Positions 47,801 to 56,475 of a stretch of 64,000 bases of DNA are shown one piece after another. Position numbers and translations under genes: made by a program. Source of the DNA: Yamagishiella unicocca (Eukaryota > Chlorophyta > Chlorophyceae > Chlamydomonadales > Volvocaceae); contig BDSL01000014.1 of NCBI GenBank assembly GCA_003116995.1, positions 806,001-870,000 of the forward strand. Direction: 5' to 3'. The notes beneath the pieces were generated by a model that was given only the letters and a program-made list of their open reading frames with translations, was not told where the DNA came from and did no database searches. Position 1 is the first letter of the stretch. Every line of letters starts with the position of its first letter.

Positions 47801-48823
47801 TATTGGGCTGCTCCGGCCTGGGCGACATTTACACCCTCGACGGCGGCAAGCTGAGCGGGCGCGGCGTGGTGGTGGGCAGCGGCTTCCGCGTGATGGCGCT
47901 GGAGGACGCCACGGTGCGCTTCGGAGCGGCACAGAGCAGCCAGGTACGGGCGAGGCGGCAGGTCCACGGCGAGGGCGGGGGGCGCCACGTGCAACCGGCG
48001 GGGGGGGACAGGAGGGCGGGGGGGGACAGGAGGGCGGGGGGTGGACAGGACACCCGTGGAGGACTTATCCCTTCGGGCTGCTGGGAGCGTCGCGTTGTCG
48101 TGCAGGGATGCGTTGTTCGCATGGCCGCGTCGCAAGGTGGTTCGTTGCTTTGCTGCATGGGTGCTCGTTCTTACAGGCCGCCCAGGCGAAGCAGCTTTCC
48201 CAGCAAGTGGCAGATTTGGAGGCGTTGGCAGCGGCGTGGGAGGCGGAGGAGGGCGCCGCGGCATCGGAGGCGGCGGCTCAGGAGCATGCCGAGGCGGCGG
48301 CGCAGCAGCTGGAGGCGGCCAGGGCGGAGGTGGCGGACGAGCTGCAGCAGTTGGAGGAAGAGATAGCGCGCCTGGCGGGCGACCAGCCGAGTGCTGGGGG
48401 ATCGGGTGGCGGCCGGCATAAGGGCGGCCGCGGGTCCAAACGGTGGGTACAGGTCCGGGATGTCGAGGCCGTACATGCGGCTGTTAGGGGCCGTTAATGA
48501 GTTGAGGCCTGCAGGGCTTGAAGGGGTGTACAACAGCGGGTATGGACGGCCGCAAAATGGCAGAACCTTTCAGCATACCAGGCCATCCTGCGTTCTGACA
48601 AGCTCACGTGGCGTTTCGCGTGTATGTTTGGCCGCGCAGGCATCGAGGTACGCAGGCCGCCGCCTCAGCAGGAGCAGACGCGGGTCCATACGGACCCCCT
48701 CTTGATGTGCCACCACCTGACGCCGCAGCGGATGCTGGTGCTGGCGTCGCTGACGCGGGTGGCAGGGCGCAACGGAGCAAGCGGGCGAAGGGCCAGGGCG
48801 GCCGCATGGCAGGCATGCAGTAG
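29878..48823 (+). CDS. SMCHD1/GMI1-like GHKL-ATPase with C-terminal SMC hinge
   Basis: SMCHD1 acts in chromosome-scale silencing in mammals; plant GMI1/DMS3 relatives act in DNA repair and RNA-directed silencing. About 44 exons and 2,680 residues, first exon uncertain. A ubiquitin-like N-terminal piece spans 29878-30012 and 30188-30480. The ATPase starts at 30598 ([11 protein letters not shown], catalytic Glu and Asp-Asn in [13 protein letters not shown]), then DNGRGM (31154), [13 protein letters not shown] (31439-31595) and [18 protein letters not shown] (32151-32421). A transducer-like region follows: [19 protein letters not shown] (33102), FWQGRLIPG (33700), RGALFFGP and [13 protein letters not shown] (34039). 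A Lys/Arg-rich insert (35986-36412) precedes many beta-rich Ig-like segments (36652-44328). Coiled-coil pieces (44566-45532) and a hinge (45796-47943; [24 protein letters not shown]) lead to a final coiled coil and basic tail (48177-48442, 48640-48823). TGTAA lies at 48847. All junctions used are in phase. An alternative stop lies at 48495-48497 if the last intron is retained. Confidence 0.88.
30598..34237 (+). other. Exons of the GHKL ATPase and transducer domain
   Basis: Exons: 30598-30903, 31154-31268, 31439-31595, 31800-31878, 32151-32421, 32609-32776, 33102-33289, 33428-33533, 33700-33874, 34039-34237. The ATP-binding boxes are complete: the E-L-V-D-N-S N box, DNGRGM for the nucleotide-lid G1 box, and GVGSK for the glycine loop. 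The spacing and the [15 protein letters not shown] block are specific to the SMCHD1 branch rather than to MORC, Hsp90 or MutL. Confidence 0.85.
33022..33084 (+). repeat. 14-bp tandem repeat in SMCHD1-like intron
   Basis: Four and a half copies of a unit like GGCTGCCTTAACTA, with divergence increasing toward the 3' end, lie just before the acceptor of the exon at 33102. Confidence 0.85.
34441..44780 (+). other. Middle exons: linker and repeated beta-rich (Ig-like) segments
   Basis: Exons: 34441-34587, 34811-34975, 35179-35319, 35647-35763, 35986-36412, 36652-36809, 36997-37120, 37387-37499, 37683-37916, 38342-38503, 38694-38879, 39132-39347, 39572-39710, 39873-39970, 40236-40504, 40803-40926, 41180-41321, 41511-41755, 42051-42173, 42625-43043, 43543-43888, 44197-44328, 44566-44780. 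Many begin with alternating hydrophobic strands ending in short D-x-x-G-N turns ([33 protein letters not shown]), as in repeated Ig-like or filamin-like modules. Boundaries were chosen by splice consensus and phase only. Confidence 0.7.
40626..40750. repeat. Dispersed repeat, copy 1 (SMCHD1-like intron)
   Basis: About 125 bp resembling 58928-59055 in the same orientation. Shared blocks include CCACAGGTTTGCCGGT, GTCCCAGTGCTCCCGCATGC and a C-rich end. It lies in the intron between exons 40236-40504 and 40803-40926. It is probably a remnant of a small transposable element. Confidence 0.7.
47045..47131 (+). repeat. 25-bp tandem repeat in SMCHD1-like intron
   Basis: Three and a half copies start at 47045, 47070, 47095 and 47120, alternating GATACCGGG and GATATCGGG at the unit start. 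The array lies in the intron before the hinge exon at 47338. Confidence 0.9.
47995..48052 (+). repeat. G-rich repeat, potential G-quadruplex
   Basis: Three imperfect copies of GGGGGGACAGGAGGGCG lie in the SMCHD1-like intron 47944-48176. The G-runs are on the transcribed RNA strand. Confidence 0.7.
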
Positions 48824-49516
48824 TCCGCTTGACGTGGAATCAGGGCTGTAAGTGTCAAGTTTGGACCTTACGAATGGACTCGGCGGCGATGTTGTCGCCT
48901 GCGGCCTTCCCTTCCTTTGCCTCACATCCCTCTGGGTGAGCCAATTGGTTCCAAACGCATCGTGCGCGACTGATCCATCGACAGCCCGCCATGTGTTCGT
49001 GCGATGCGCATTTTGGCTGTGTCACAAGCGTGGTATACGGATGCGCAATTTTAACCCCTTCACCCGTAACGAAGCGTGGGCGTTGGCTATTGTCGAGTGG
49101 CAAATACAACCGGTTTAACGCAGACCTTCCGGCGCTAGCTCTTCTGCACAGTACCGCATAAAGAAATCGCACCGCCAACGATTTCCGTTGTGCCGAAGGG
49201 GCTGGGGGCTAACGCGGCGTCAGCAAAGCCACTAGGGGTTACGATCGCGCAACGCGTTTTGTTCCAGCTTCTGAAGCAAGTGAGCATGCACCATAATTGT
49301 TTAGAGTCGCGTGTATTCTAGCCAATGCCAACAGCTTGAAACCCATGGTACTCGTGTTTAATTTAGAAATATAATCAGGATCATGCGCATGCTGGAAATG
49401 CGTAGTGCAGTGGCATGTACTGTAGGCATCTTGAGGCGGGGGCCTTGGGGCGCTGCCTGGCTGCAACCGTCCGGGTATGGGTCCTAGAATTCTGCTTTCT
49501 TAACTTTTTTTTGAAG
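48824..49516. other. Intergenic region after the SMCHD1-like gene
   Basis: It holds the TGTAA poly(A)-type signal at 48847-48851, 24 nt after the stop. No other supported feature was seen. Confidence 0.5.
48847..48851 (+). terminator. TGTAA polyadenylation signal of the SMCHD1-like gene
   Basis: The algal consensus TGTAA lies 24 nt downstream of the TGA-type end of the last modelled exon (48823). This supports that exon rather than the earlier stop at 48497. Confidence 0.6.
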
Positions 49517-49921
49517 TCAAGCGTGCCAAACATCGCCAGCCGTCCGTTGGACGAGTCTTGTTCCTGTTGGCAACGCCGTTTGGCTTCCTCTCGATTCAGA
49601 ATGTGTTACAACGAAGCCAATTTGCAGGTCAAAGGTCGTGTCTGAAGAAGTGGCGCGCGCTGAAGCACTCTCCTTAGGACCAACGGATATTGCACGGGCC
49701 GAAGAGCGTTTGGGAACTCCTTTACCAGCTCGGGGGACTTTCTCAAATGTCCCGTCATTGTCGCGCAATAACATCCAGAAAGCGACGACCAAGATCATGG
49801 CGAGGAAGCCATCCCCTAGAACCTGAAGTCTGTCTGACGCCGAGCCCAAAAAACCTCGCAGAAACATTGGATAACTATACCCGTTCATTGGATGCACTTT
49901 ACCTTCAGTCCTAGGTACCAT
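49517..49921 (-). CDS. Possible small single-pass membrane protein
   Basis: An open frame of 134 codons on the minus strand begins MVPRTEGKVHP, with a second Met (MNGYSYPMFL) 11 codons later. A hydrophobic segment (FLAMILVVAFWMLL, about residues 40-55) is flanked by charged residues, followed by a basic Ser/Ala-rich region with VPRAGKGVPKRSS. It matches no family I recognise and no splice evidence supports it. It would be convergent with the SMCHD1-like gene and divergent from the VARL gene. It could be chance. Confidence 0.35.
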   Translation of the reverse strand: MVPRTEGKVHPMNGYSYPMFLRGFLGSASDRLQVLGDGFLAMILVVAFWMLLRDNDGTFEKVPRAGKGVPKRSSARAISVGPKESASARATSSDTTFDLQIGFVVTHSESRGSQTALPTGTRLVQRTAGDVWHA

Positions 49922-50254
49922 TTCGACTACGACTTGGTCGAGTGGCGATGGGCATTAACGACATAAGGCCCGTGCGAGAAGCAGGCGAGAAAGTCATTCC
50001 GGGAGAATCAACCACCTGAGCAAAATCTCGGATCGACGCTTACCCCTGCAATGTTCCAAGGTTGTTATGCGCATACGGCAGCATTAATTAGCAACGGTAG
50101 ATGTCTAAGCAGCACCACTGTAGCTGAAACGTTTTAAGGCCGCGCCCCGGTTGCCGAGTGCCGCCTAGCGAAATCCTACACGCCCTTCTCAGTGGGCAAA
50201 TGATTTGCTGTTAGCATATCGCAATTGTCGTCACCGGGCGACTGCGGTACCTCT
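49922..50254. promoter_or_regulatory. Presumed 5' region of the VARL gene
   Basis: About 330 bp upstream of the VARL-gene ATG. No TATA box or repeated operator-like motif was recognised. Confidence 0.35.
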
Positions 50255-53200
50255 ATGCTCAGAAACGTATCGCTCGAGAAGGGGCCGCCGGTTTTGCCAT
50301 GTGGACGCTTGCCTGGCAAGTCAATCAGTGAATGTGACGAGGGTGGTAGCGAGAATTGCGAATCGAGCGAGACGGACGCGGCAATGGACCAGCCTTCTTT
50401 CGCCCGTTCCAGCTTCACTTGCGAGAGCAGCCGCGACGAGGCAAACGCATGGGGGCAGCGAAATATGGAAAAATATAAAGGCGGCAGCGCCTTCGCAACG
50501 ACGGCAGGCAACTTGAGTGACGACGACACCGACGACGAGGCGCGGTGCAACGCACGCAAGGCAAAGCCGGCCCGCGAGCAGCAATCTCCGCTACACCAGC
50601 CGCTGAACGAAAATAATAGCATGCAAGACCTTCTTGGTATCCTGCTGGCACCGAGCAACGCCTTTGCCGGACCTCCCAGCTCCAACCCACACAACCAATC
50701 TGGGTCGGCCGCCGCAGCAGCGGACGGCTTTCGATCGAATGTCGTCGGCGAGGAGTCTCCCGCTGCTGACCCCTCGCCGCTGCCGAACGTCGACTCCAGC
50801 CTTCTCCCTGACATCCCTAGCTTGCTGCAGACCCTTGGGTCGCGATCTCGTCCGTACGGCGTGGGACTCGTGCCTGCTGAGGTCATCACCGCGCAGCTCG
50901 TCTTCGCGGCCATTTCTCCACAACCGCCGCCAACCGGCGACGACGACGCTGAGGCTGTAGGCGACCCTACCATCGGCAAGGGCGGCGCTGCGCCGAGCTC
51001 GGAGCCCTCCGCATCCTGCCAAAGCCCTCAGCCGGAAGTCGTACAACGGCCAACCGTGACTGTAACGGCTTCCCAACTTCCCCCGGCTACGGCGCCGTGT
51101 TGCGCCCTGCCGCTCGCGCCGTTGGCGGTAGATGTCCCCCGCCAGCAGCCGCAGCAGCCGCAGCAGCCGCAGCGGCCGCGGCCTGACGATACACCTTCGG
51201 CCGTGCTAGATTTGCGGCCGCAACCGCAAGGACCGCAGTCGCAGCCGCAGCAACGTCTTCCGCAATGTGAGGAACCCCAGCAAGATCAGCAGCAGCTGCA
51301 GGTGCAGCCTGCGTTTCCGCCGGCGCAGGTGCAGCACCAGGCGCAGCCAGTCGAGCAGCAGCAGCGGCAGCACCAGCAGCTGCAGCCGGCTTTCGCTGCT
51401 GATCTCTCCACGCCGCCGCATATGCAGCCCCTGGTTGCGCAGCAGGCCGGCAGCACGCAGTTGCAACAACAAAAAATCGAGCAACAACAGCATCAACAAG
51501 AACAACAAACCGACCAACAACGGCTGCAGCCGCAGCCGCAAGCCAGGCAGCCCACAGCATCGGCCGGCGCCGGCACCGCCGGCAGCAAGTACGACGCCCT
51601 GTCCCCGGCCCCCTGCTCAAGACTTGCCGCCACACTCCAGGCTAACTGCACCGCAACAGACGCCCCCCTGAGCTGCACGGGCAACAACGACGAGGTCATC
51701 GCCGCCCTGGCAGCGGCGGCTCTGGGAGCCGTCCCCTGCTCTGTGGGCGGCCTGTACGTGGACACCGGCGCTAACTGCGCGGGGGCTGCTAGGCGGCCGC
51801 CGCTCGCTGGCGGACTGCGCGTGCAGCCGCCGGCGGCCGGGTCGTCCGGCGCTTCCGGCTCCCGGCAGGTGCGGTACGACTCGTACGGGGCTCGCGGCAG
51901 CAGCAGCGGCATGGCTGAGTTCCCCGACGAGGCTGCCCTGGCGGCTGTGATGGCGCCGGGGCCGGGGCCGGGGACCATCACGGGGCCGGGGTCGGTGTGC
52001 GGCTCGGCGCCGGGCACGCCGCCGGTCTCCCCGCACGGCGCCACCGCCACCGGGCCCCTGGCGCCCTGGTCCAGCCCTCCTCTGAACCAACCACCCCAAC
52101 AGCAGCAGCAAACGCAGCTGCAGCAACCCGAGCAGCAGCAGGAGCAGCAACCCCCCCCTGGAGCCGCGGACGCCCCGCCGGTGCCGTACCTCCGTATGCC
52201 CACGTTCTCCGACCCCGACCCCGACCCCAGCTCGCCGCTGCAGCAGCCCGAGCGCCTCCACGAGCGCGAGCGGACCCCCGGGTCGCCGGGCATCGACTTA
52301 AACCCCGCCGCCGCCGTGGCCGCCTACGCGCCCCTCACGTCCGGCCCGGCGGGTCTGCCGAGCGGCGGGCGGGGCTTCGGGCCGGGCGTCAGTCCATTCG
52401 CCATGGCCTGCCCCAACCGCATCCAGCTGGGGGGCACCGGCGGCGGCGGCGGCGCGTCCGCAGTCGCCGTCGGCGACTTCCGCCGGCTGTACGACAACCT
52501 GGGGGCGCTGTACGGCAGGGACACGGGCAGCGGCCCTGTCAGCAGCGCTGACTGCTCCTCCGGCGCCATGGCGCACCTCGGGGATGCCAACCTCAGTGCG
52601 CCGCGGGGACGTTCCGCCATCAGCGGCGGCGAGTTGAGCGTCGGCGCCGGCGGCGTCCGCCTTTCCTTCAGCGGCGCTGGCCTGAGCGGCCTGACCCTCG
52701 GGTCCGCCGGCGGCAGCGGCAGCATCAGCATCAGCGCCGGCGGCGGCGGTGCTGGCGCCGGCGCTGGCGCCGGCGCCGTACACAAGAGGTCCCGTACGCA
52801 ACCTCGCTCCCGCGCCCGCACGCCCTCCGCCACCACGGCCGCCGCTGATGACGACGGCGGCAGCAGCGGCGGCGAGGGCGAGGGCGGCCCCGTGCAGGGC
52901 AGCTGGCGGCAAGAGGACCTGCCGGCGCCCGTGACGGTGACGGTGACGGGCCTGAGCCGGGAGGTGGGCGCCGACGGGCGGCGCCGACGGGTGACCGTCC
53001 AGGGGGTCTTCCACGCGGATCGTTACCTCTCCAACCAGGTGGGCCTACAGCATTGCAGGCAGCACGTCGAGCGTTCCTAACCAAGGTTTGCTCCCCCACG
53101 CAACCCGATATCCGGACGTGTGTAGCTTCTTGACTGTTTTTGTCCACCAAAGCGGCTCTCCTGTTGCCCGGTTTCACCGGCGAACTCCCTTGGCTCCTGC

Positions 53201-55773
53201 AAGCTCCCACCATAACTCAACTACTTCCACCATGACACCCCCCCCTCCTGCCCCGCCCTCTCCCACCGACAGGACTGCATTCTGTACGAGAATAAATTCA
53301 TCAGCCGGTCGGCCTTTGAGAAGGCGGGCGGCTCCACGACCGCCAAGTGGCATTGCTCGATCAAGGTGCTGGGGCGGGCCGGGGGTTGGGGAGGCGGTGC
53401 AGGGCAGGGCTACTGGCGAGGATCTTGAGGAAGCTGAGCGCACGTTGAGCGCTACCTGCGGGGCGGGGACGGGGGTAAAGGAGGGGTGGGATGGGGAGGT
53501 AAGGAAACCCGTGTATAGGTACACACCGAGAGAGTTGCCGTCTGACGTTCGATTACCGTCACGGCGCCTCCGCTTTGGCAGTCTTTGCTTGCGCTCGGTG
53601 CGCCTGTTGCTGCACCCTCAAAAGGCACCGCAGCTGCTCGCTTGTGGTCCCCTCAAGGCCCCCTCAAGGCCCATGCGCGGATGATACGCAATTACCTGGC
53701 CTGCAGAACATAGCGGAGGCCCCGGCCCTCTCTGGTCCCTTGTCCCTGCTGCCTACGCCGGCACCCTAATCCGCCTCCCACCGCTGCTCCTGCCCCTCCC
53801 CCGCCCCCGCTCCCCTACCCAGGTGGCTGGCACCAACGGCACCACTCTGGGCAACTGGCTCACGGCGAGAGGCCTGCCGGTGCTGAAGGTGAGGCTCCGG
53901 AACCATCACTAACCTTGCCCCTGCCCCTGAGCTCGGACCCCGACCCACCCACCCACAACCCCACCTACACAAACACACCGCGAGAGGCAGCACTGGCAGT
54001 ACTGAAGGTGGGGCTGGTTCTGCGCCTGACCGCCCGCCGCGACACCACCCAGGCACCCGCCAGCTACTCACCACCGCATGACAGCGCACGCGAGTCAGGC
54101 CACTGACACCTCGTCTGCCACATCACCACACGGAAATTGCTTTGCCATGTGAAGCGATGACGGATGCGCCGGAACCCTCGGAACCTTCCAGCATGGCCAG
54201 CCTCTTACCGCGCCCTCCCCCACCCCCCTCCTCCTCCCCCGCACTACCCCCCACACCGCACATGCACCAAAACACACACACGCAGGGTGGCACCCGCAAG
54301 AGCAAGAGGCAGCGGGCCGTGGAGACCCCCCCGCCGCCATCCCTGGGGCCCAACCCCGGTTACCCCCGCGTGTCCGGATCCGGGTCCCTGTCCGTGACTC
54401 TCACCCCGCCATCCAGCCGCCGGCCCTCCGCGGGCTCCGACGGCGGCTGCCTGTCTCCCTGGGGCCAGGGCCCATCCCCTCAGCGGCAGCGCCCTCAGCC
54501 CCAGCTGGAGGTGTTGGGCTCTGGGCTCAGCGCCGGCCTGGGGACTGTGGCTGGCGCCGGCGCCTGGCAGCAGCAACAGCAGCAGCAACAATCGCAACAG
54601 CAGCAGCAGCAACAGCAGCAGCAACAACCGCAACAGCAGCAGCAACAGCAGCAACAGCAGCAACAGCAGCAACAGCAGCAACAACCGCAGCAGCAGCAGC
54701 AGCCTGCGCCGGGCGGTGTGAGCCAGGGGCCGGGGGTGGTGGGGGGGGTAACGCGGTCATCGTCCCCCCGCCATCCGCTGCCGCCGCCGCTGCAGCTGCC
54801 GTACTCCCATGGACACCTATCGTCGCAGCAGCAGGCGGGCTTGCCGATCAGCCCCTCGGAGCGGCTGCACTTCACCAGCTACTCCCCGGGCGGCGGCGGC
54901 GGCGGCGGCGGGGCTCCGCAGTCGGTGCCGATGTCGCTGCCGCTGCCCCAACCCGCGCAGTACGTCTCTCACCCGCAGAACCCGACATCGCCCTTCCACA
55001 TGGCGCAGCTGCCGCACCACCCCCACCACCCCCACCAGCTGGTTGGTGCGCACGGCATGCCTCGTCCGTCGGGCGACGGCTGCAGCGTCGCTGCAGAGGC
55101 GCACCACCACCACCCCCACCACCACCCCCACCACCACCCGCACGCGCTCGCGCACGCCCACCCGTATGCGCGTGTCATCCACGGTGAGTACGGCAGTACG
55201 AACTAAGGGCTGGGGGGAGGCCCAATCGGCGGTAAATTGGGGAACTTGGGGGCGGGTGGTCCAGCTCCCTGGGGGGGCGGCCTGGCCGTTGTGGCTGGCT
55301 TGCAGGTGATGGGGTGGTGGCGAGAGCGCGTCCCAAGGCGCGCGCTGCAGCAGATGCTCCCAATAGTAACCGCGCGAAGCTCTATCGTCGTTTCCATCGT
55401 TTCTTTGTCGACAGTGAGTGACCTCTTCCCCGCTTGCCGCCGGCCTCACCCACGTGGATCCGCAGGCGCCCCGAGGTCCGACCTGCCGCAGATGGCTTCG
55501 GCGCCCGCCGCCTTGGGCCCCCCGCTGAGCCACTACCCCTACCCACACCCACACCCACACCTCCCACCGCCGTACGGCCTGGAGGAGCGGCCGGGGAGGA
55601 TGATGACTCATCCCGGGGCGTACAGGTCGTACCCGCGCATCAATGGCGGCAGCGCCGGCGGCGGCGGCGGCTACTACGTGTCTGACGAGGAGCCCGGCTT
55701 CCAGCAGGCGGCAGCGGAGATGGGGGCGCGGATGGCTTCGCGGCCGCCGCTGCCGCCGCCGCCGGGCCGGTGA
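50255..55773 (+). CDS. regA-like (RLS) VARL/SAND-domain nuclear regulator
   Basis: VARL proteins are volvocine putative transcription factors; Volvox RegA represses growth and reproduction in somatic cells, and Chlamydomonas RLS1 responds to nutrient or light stress (family knowledge). Five exons: 50255-53038, 53273-53365, 53823-53888, 54286-55183, 55466-55773. Phases agree, giving 1,382 residues. The VARL core is split over three exons: RRRRVTVQGVFHADRYLSNQ (ending residue 928), DCILYENKFISRSAFEKAGG plus the SAND signature AKWHCSIK (953-959), then VAGTNGTTLGNWLTARGLPV (960-981). A basic stretch KSKRQR (986-991) follows and may be a nuclear signal. The rest is Gln-, Pro-, Gly- and His-rich, with a poly-Gln tract (about 1077-1125) and His/Pro runs (about 1248-1280). 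The first ATG in frame is 50255. Which RLS paralogue this is cannot be told; no second VARL gene is in the window, so it does not look like the Volvox rlsA-regA-rlsB-rlsC cluster. Confidence 0.9.
54568..54708 (+). repeat. CAG/CAA repeat encoding poly-Gln
   Basis: About 40 Gln codons, broken only by single Ser or Pro codons, lie inside the fourth exon of the VARL gene. CAG and CAA are mixed. Confidence 0.95.
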
Positions 55774-55799
55774 GGGACCTCCCTTACCTGCGGCGGTGA

Positions 55800-56475
55800 G
55801 AGCCGTGTCTGCGGTGCTGGAGGCCGTGTCTGCGGTGCTGGAGGCCGTGTCTGCGGTGCTGGAGGCCGTGTCTGCGGTGCTGGAGGCCGTGTCTGCGGTG
55901 CTGGAGGCCGTGTCTGCGGTGCTGGAGGCCGTGTCTGCGGTGCTGGAGGCCGTGTCTGCGGTGCTGAAGGCCGTGTCTGCGGTGCTGGAGGCCGTGTCTG
56001 CGGTGCTGGAGGCCGTGTCTGCGGTGCTGGAGGCCGTGTCTGCGGTGCTGAAGGCCGTGTCTGCGGTGCTGGAGGCCGTGTCTGCGGTGCTGGAGGCCGT
56101 GTCTGCGGTGCTGGAGGCCGTGTCTGCGGTGCTGGAGGCCGTGTCTGCGGTGCTGAAGGCCGTGTCTGCGGTGCTGGAGGCCGTGTCTGCGGTGCTGGAG
56201 GCCGTGTCTGCGGTGCTGGAGGCCGTGTCTGCGGTGCTGGAGGCCGTGTCTGCGGTGCTGGAGGCCGTATCTGCGGTGCTGGAGGCCGTGTCTGCGGTGC
56301 TGGAGGCCGTGTCTGCGGTGCTGAAGGCCGTGTCTGCGGTGATGGAGGCCGTGTCTGCGGTGCTGGAGGCCGTGTCTGCGGTGCTGGAGGCCGTGTCTGC
56401 GGTGCTGGAGGCCGTGTCTGCGGTGCTGGAGGCCGTATCTGCGGTGCTGGAGGCCGTGTCTGCGGTGCTGGAGGC
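55800..56475 (+). repeat. 21-bp minisatellite, about 32 units
   Basis: Near-perfect tandem array starting 27 nt after the VARL stop codon. The unit contains GCCGTGTCTGCGGTGCTG followed by GAG, or AAG in four units; one unit has ATG for CTG and two have GTATCT for GTGTCT. Because 21 is a multiple of three, the array is open in several frames on both strands, reading AVSAVLE on plus and HRRHGLQ on minus. If transcribed it is VARL 3' UTR. Confidence 0.97.

Larger units (their letters stand above)
45088..48823 (+). other. Exons of the coiled coil, SMC hinge and tail
   Basis: Exons: 45088-45158, 45409-45532, 45796-45955, 46330-46431, 46740-46902, 47338-47531, 47800-47943, 48177-48442, 48640-48823. 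The hinge reads [26 protein letters not shown], then [20 protein letters not shown] and ends in the Gly-rich [16 protein letters not shown], matching the SMCHD1/DMS3 hinge order. The acceptor at 47337 was preferred over the one at 47292 because only it keeps the hinge in frame. Confidence 0.75.

Noticed and set aside
51493..52293. 266-codon minus-strand frame opposite VARL exon 1
   Set aside because: Antisense of Gln/Pro/Gly-rich codons giving Cys/Ser/Leu runs; no independent support.
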